NCBI GenBank assembly: GCA_003864495.1
Contig: ML133488.1
Span: forward strand, 167,818 to 231,817
Direction of reading: 5' to 3'
Length of the DNA: 64,000 bases
Source of the DNA: Nemopilema nomurai
Lineage: Eukaryota > Cnidaria > Scyphozoa > Rhizostomeae > Rhizostomatidae
Shown: positions 61,536 to 64,000 of the stretch, piece after piece
Position numbering within the stretch: position 1 is the first letter of the stretch
Layout: the number at the start of each line of letters is the position of its first letter
Program-made: the position numbers and the translations under genes
Notes under the pieces: model-generated
The model's input: only the letters and a program-made list of their open reading frames with translations
What the model was told of the DNA's origin: nothing
Databases searched by the model: none

Positions 61536-62685
61536 GAAGTAATAAGCAGTTGCGTGAGTTAACGCGATATAAAAGATGCAAGCAATTTCGAATCAATATA
61601 GAATCAATTTGTTAGTCTCTGTTAGACGAGGGAAAGGGCATTCTGCAATTGAGACAAGAATCAAAATTGTGCCGGTAAAATTTACAATTTTGATCCTGGG
61701 TCATCATCATTCGGAATAACTCTGTAAAAATCAATTCATTGTGTCTCTTCAACAGTTAATGGGTAATTGTTACAAGACAAGTGGAAGCAAACATTTAGTT
61801 TAGTACAGAGTGTGGGATGGTGGTTTCAAAGAAAATCGCTAAATATGAAATATTTTACATCGAGGAAGAGGACGCAAAACCGCTTTTCATTCGTACAAAA
61901 TATTTCAAGCTACTCCCAATAGAATCAACTGAAAATGAAACATGAGCTCTTAAATAGGTTAAATTTTTAAAGGAACTTTGGTTTTTAAAGCGGAAAAACC
62001 TCACCAAATGTGGCCATTCGGAGACCATGACTGGATTGCTTGTGCTGTTCAGTATAGTTTTAATTGTTTCCATGTTTCAAATGAAAACTATTTTTGAACA
62101 AAAATCACTATTTCATCAGCTAATTGAAACAAAAGGTTGAAAGACTTTAGAAGCTCTACAAAAATATGATGTGGTTCAAATATTTATGATAATAACCAAA
62201 CGATTGCCACAGATGGAAAAAGAATTGTTCCTAAAATTGTTCCATGTGTTGGTAAAGAGAACATAAAGCAATGAAGATCGGTAAAAGAAAGAACCAATAT
62301 TCATGAAATCTTTCTTAGGACAGAAACTATTTGGTAGCAAATTGTGATGTAAACAAATGTGTAGGAGAAATAGGGAAAGCAGGATGGAAGTTGAACATAT
62401 CAAACACGCATTACTTCTGAGAATGGTTTGTTTCGTTTGGCCTTTTCTTCGCTCGTGTTCATCATTATCAATTTATAAATGAATCAAATTAAGCTATTTG
62501 GTATTAAGCAAGAGAAAGCACATTGAGAAATGTTTCTTTCGGCAGAAACAGTGGTATTTTTCACTGCAATACGTGTTATAGGAAAGAAGCAAGCCAAAGG
62601 ACAAGAAACATATGCCAAAAATTATGCTTTACAAAATACGAAAATGACACCAAAAACTATTCTTAATCGGTTAGTAGCAATGTCA
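61536..62685. other. Intergenic DNA 3' of ODC gene 3
   Basis: Nearly identical to 37112-38251. No gene or RNA feature was recognised. Confidence 0.6.
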
Positions 62686-63861
62686 TTAAATAGCTGTACC
62701 ATTAGTAGCTCCATTTATTTTCAGCAAACTGGCAAAATGAGCTTCCTTTGATTCTGGTATCACGTAGCAAGCCTTTGTGTTTCCATATCCATTAAAATGG
62801 CTACCCATTGAAACAGAGTAAGCGCCCATGTTTTCAAAATAAAGCAAGTCTCCCGTTTCCATCTATAAAAGAGAAAATCACACTCGCTTTAACTACCTCG
62901 CTATATCATACTGTCTAAATACTTAGTCTTAAGTATAATGAGATCCCAAAGTTTTCTCATAAAATAAATTGCTGGTTTTTTGAAGTTTTGATGTACTTGC
63001 ACAAATAAAGTATTCTGATAACATCGTATATGTGTTGAAAAATGTTTCAAAGTTACTAAAATTGTGATAGAATCTGAGAAAAGGATTGAGAATCTCAAGT
63101 CGGTTATGTATATTTGAAGTGTTTATTTGTTTACTAAAATATAAAAAGAGAAGCACCTTGGGAAGGAAGACTTTGCTTGATATGCAGTCGATTGGGTCAC
63201 ACGACACTCCCCAGATTACAGACTCATACTGCTCCTGATTGTCCAAGTTCTGCAAAAAGAAGAATTTCCTAATGCATGTTAATGTAGGAAGAACATAACT
63301 TCATTAATAGACAGCGAACTGACGATGCCTAAGCGCCTTCAATGTCAGTTATAAGATTTGAAAAAATGGTCCCGATAGGTGTAAAGGATAAATGTCGCAT
63401 TGCCACAGACAATGTTGTTAAAATGCAGGCCCTCTCAAGAATAGAGAAACGGCATGGAAATGCAAAATGCATTTTAAGCAGAATTATCAACAATCATGGG
63501 AAAAGAAAGAAATTAGCTATGCAGTTGTATTCAATAAAATGTCAAGTAAGATTTATGAGAAATGGGCAAGGCGCTTTAATAAAGCTGTCCAAATAGATTT
63601 TCTACCCCTTTTTCAAGAATGTGTTGTTTACCCCTCTTTTCTGTAACCTCCTTCCTCAGGTCATACCAGTTCTCTCAGCTGAATTTATGACTCTATTTCA
63701 GTGTAGCTAATGTGTTATTTTGGAATTTAGAACAATTCAAATGCTTTGAAGTTAAAAAATTTATGACAAATCACCTTCATGTGCTTTGGATTAGGTGACG
63801 GACGTTCATCTGGGAAGAATGACGTAAAGATGCTGTCACTCAAGTAGTACTGCATCATGTT
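62686..63861 (-). CDS. ODC1: Ornithine decarboxylase gene 3, last three exons (partial at window edge)
   Basis: Exons 62686-62862 (59 codons with stop), 63157-63249 (31 codons) and 63775-63861 (29 codons), equivalent to exons 10, 9 and 8 of genes 1 and 2. Exon 8 is in frame here (LSDSIFTSFFPDERPSPNP). Exon 9 has WGVSCDPID with the catalytic Cys and the following Asp, and exon 10 has FENMGAYSVSMG. The protein sequence differs from gene 1 by very few residues (for example YESV for YGSV). Upstream exons lie beyond 64000. Confidence 0.9.
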
Positions 63862-64000
63862 CTAAAGTAACAACAACAACAGTGCAATTCAATGATTGTT
63901 TAGCTGTAAATATGAGCAGAGCACGCTGGCTTATGTAAATGTGTTTTTACTCTTCTGTGACTTCTTTGACACGATGATTTTGTTGAATGATCGATGAAAA

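Larger units (their letters stand above)
57655..64000. repeat. ODC segmental duplication, segment 3 (runs off the edge)
   Basis: Same landmark order as segment 1, including the MITE at the same site, exon 1 of gene 2 and the last three exons of gene 3. The segment is cut by the right end of the window. Confidence 0.9.

Overview
The window looks like nuclear DNA from an invertebrate animal. It is AT-rich, its genes are split into short exons with standard splice signals, and DNA-transposon debris is abundant (Tc1/IS630, Harbinger/MADF, MITEs). A cnidarian-like source is plausible, but the sequence does not prove it. All recognised host genes are on the minus strand.

Region 1 (1-18869) is a head-to-tail tandem array of a ~3.084 kb unit: six full units and part of a seventh, which runs into an assembly gap (18870-19650, N). 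Each unit carries a broken DD34E Tc1/IS630-type transposase on the minus strand, a cluster of six identical GGTAAACCGT motifs, and a large imperfect hairpin with perfect 25-bp arms. Region 2 (19651-23056) is single-copy DNA with two consecutive exons of ornithine carbamoyltransferase (OTC). Region 3 (23057-32579) is a second block of the same array: part of a unit, two full units, part of a unit. It starts and ends at mirror-image positions of the hairpin arms and has TA on both sides, so it looks like a transposon-bounded block.

Region 4 (32580-64000) is a three-fold tandem segmental duplication (32580-41859, 41860-57654, 57655 to the right edge) of an ornithine decarboxylase (ODC) locus. 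Splicing by eye gives a 10-exon ODC. Gene 1 (38252-46101) has an apparent frameshift in exon 8. Gene 2 (52361-60000) is fully open at 423 aa but has His in place of the substrate-binding Asp after the catalytic Cys. Gene 3 (62686 to beyond the edge) shows only its last three exons. A fourth first exon (34812-34913) is orphaned: its downstream exons are missing and the array sits in their place. Segments 1 and 3 are nearly identical. Segment 2 is more diverged and has taken a Harbinger-like element (43507-45217), a Harbinger/MADF-BESS remnant (about 46.6-51.1 kb) and a TA-flanked MITE (53773-54245).

OTC and ODC both use ornithine (to citrulline and to putrescine), so the window places two competing ornithine enzymes side by side, joined by a transposase-bearing array. 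Whether this is a true cluster, a transposon-mediated rearrangement or an assembly join is the main open question. Nothing here was tested by database search; family calls rest on motifs read directly from the translations.
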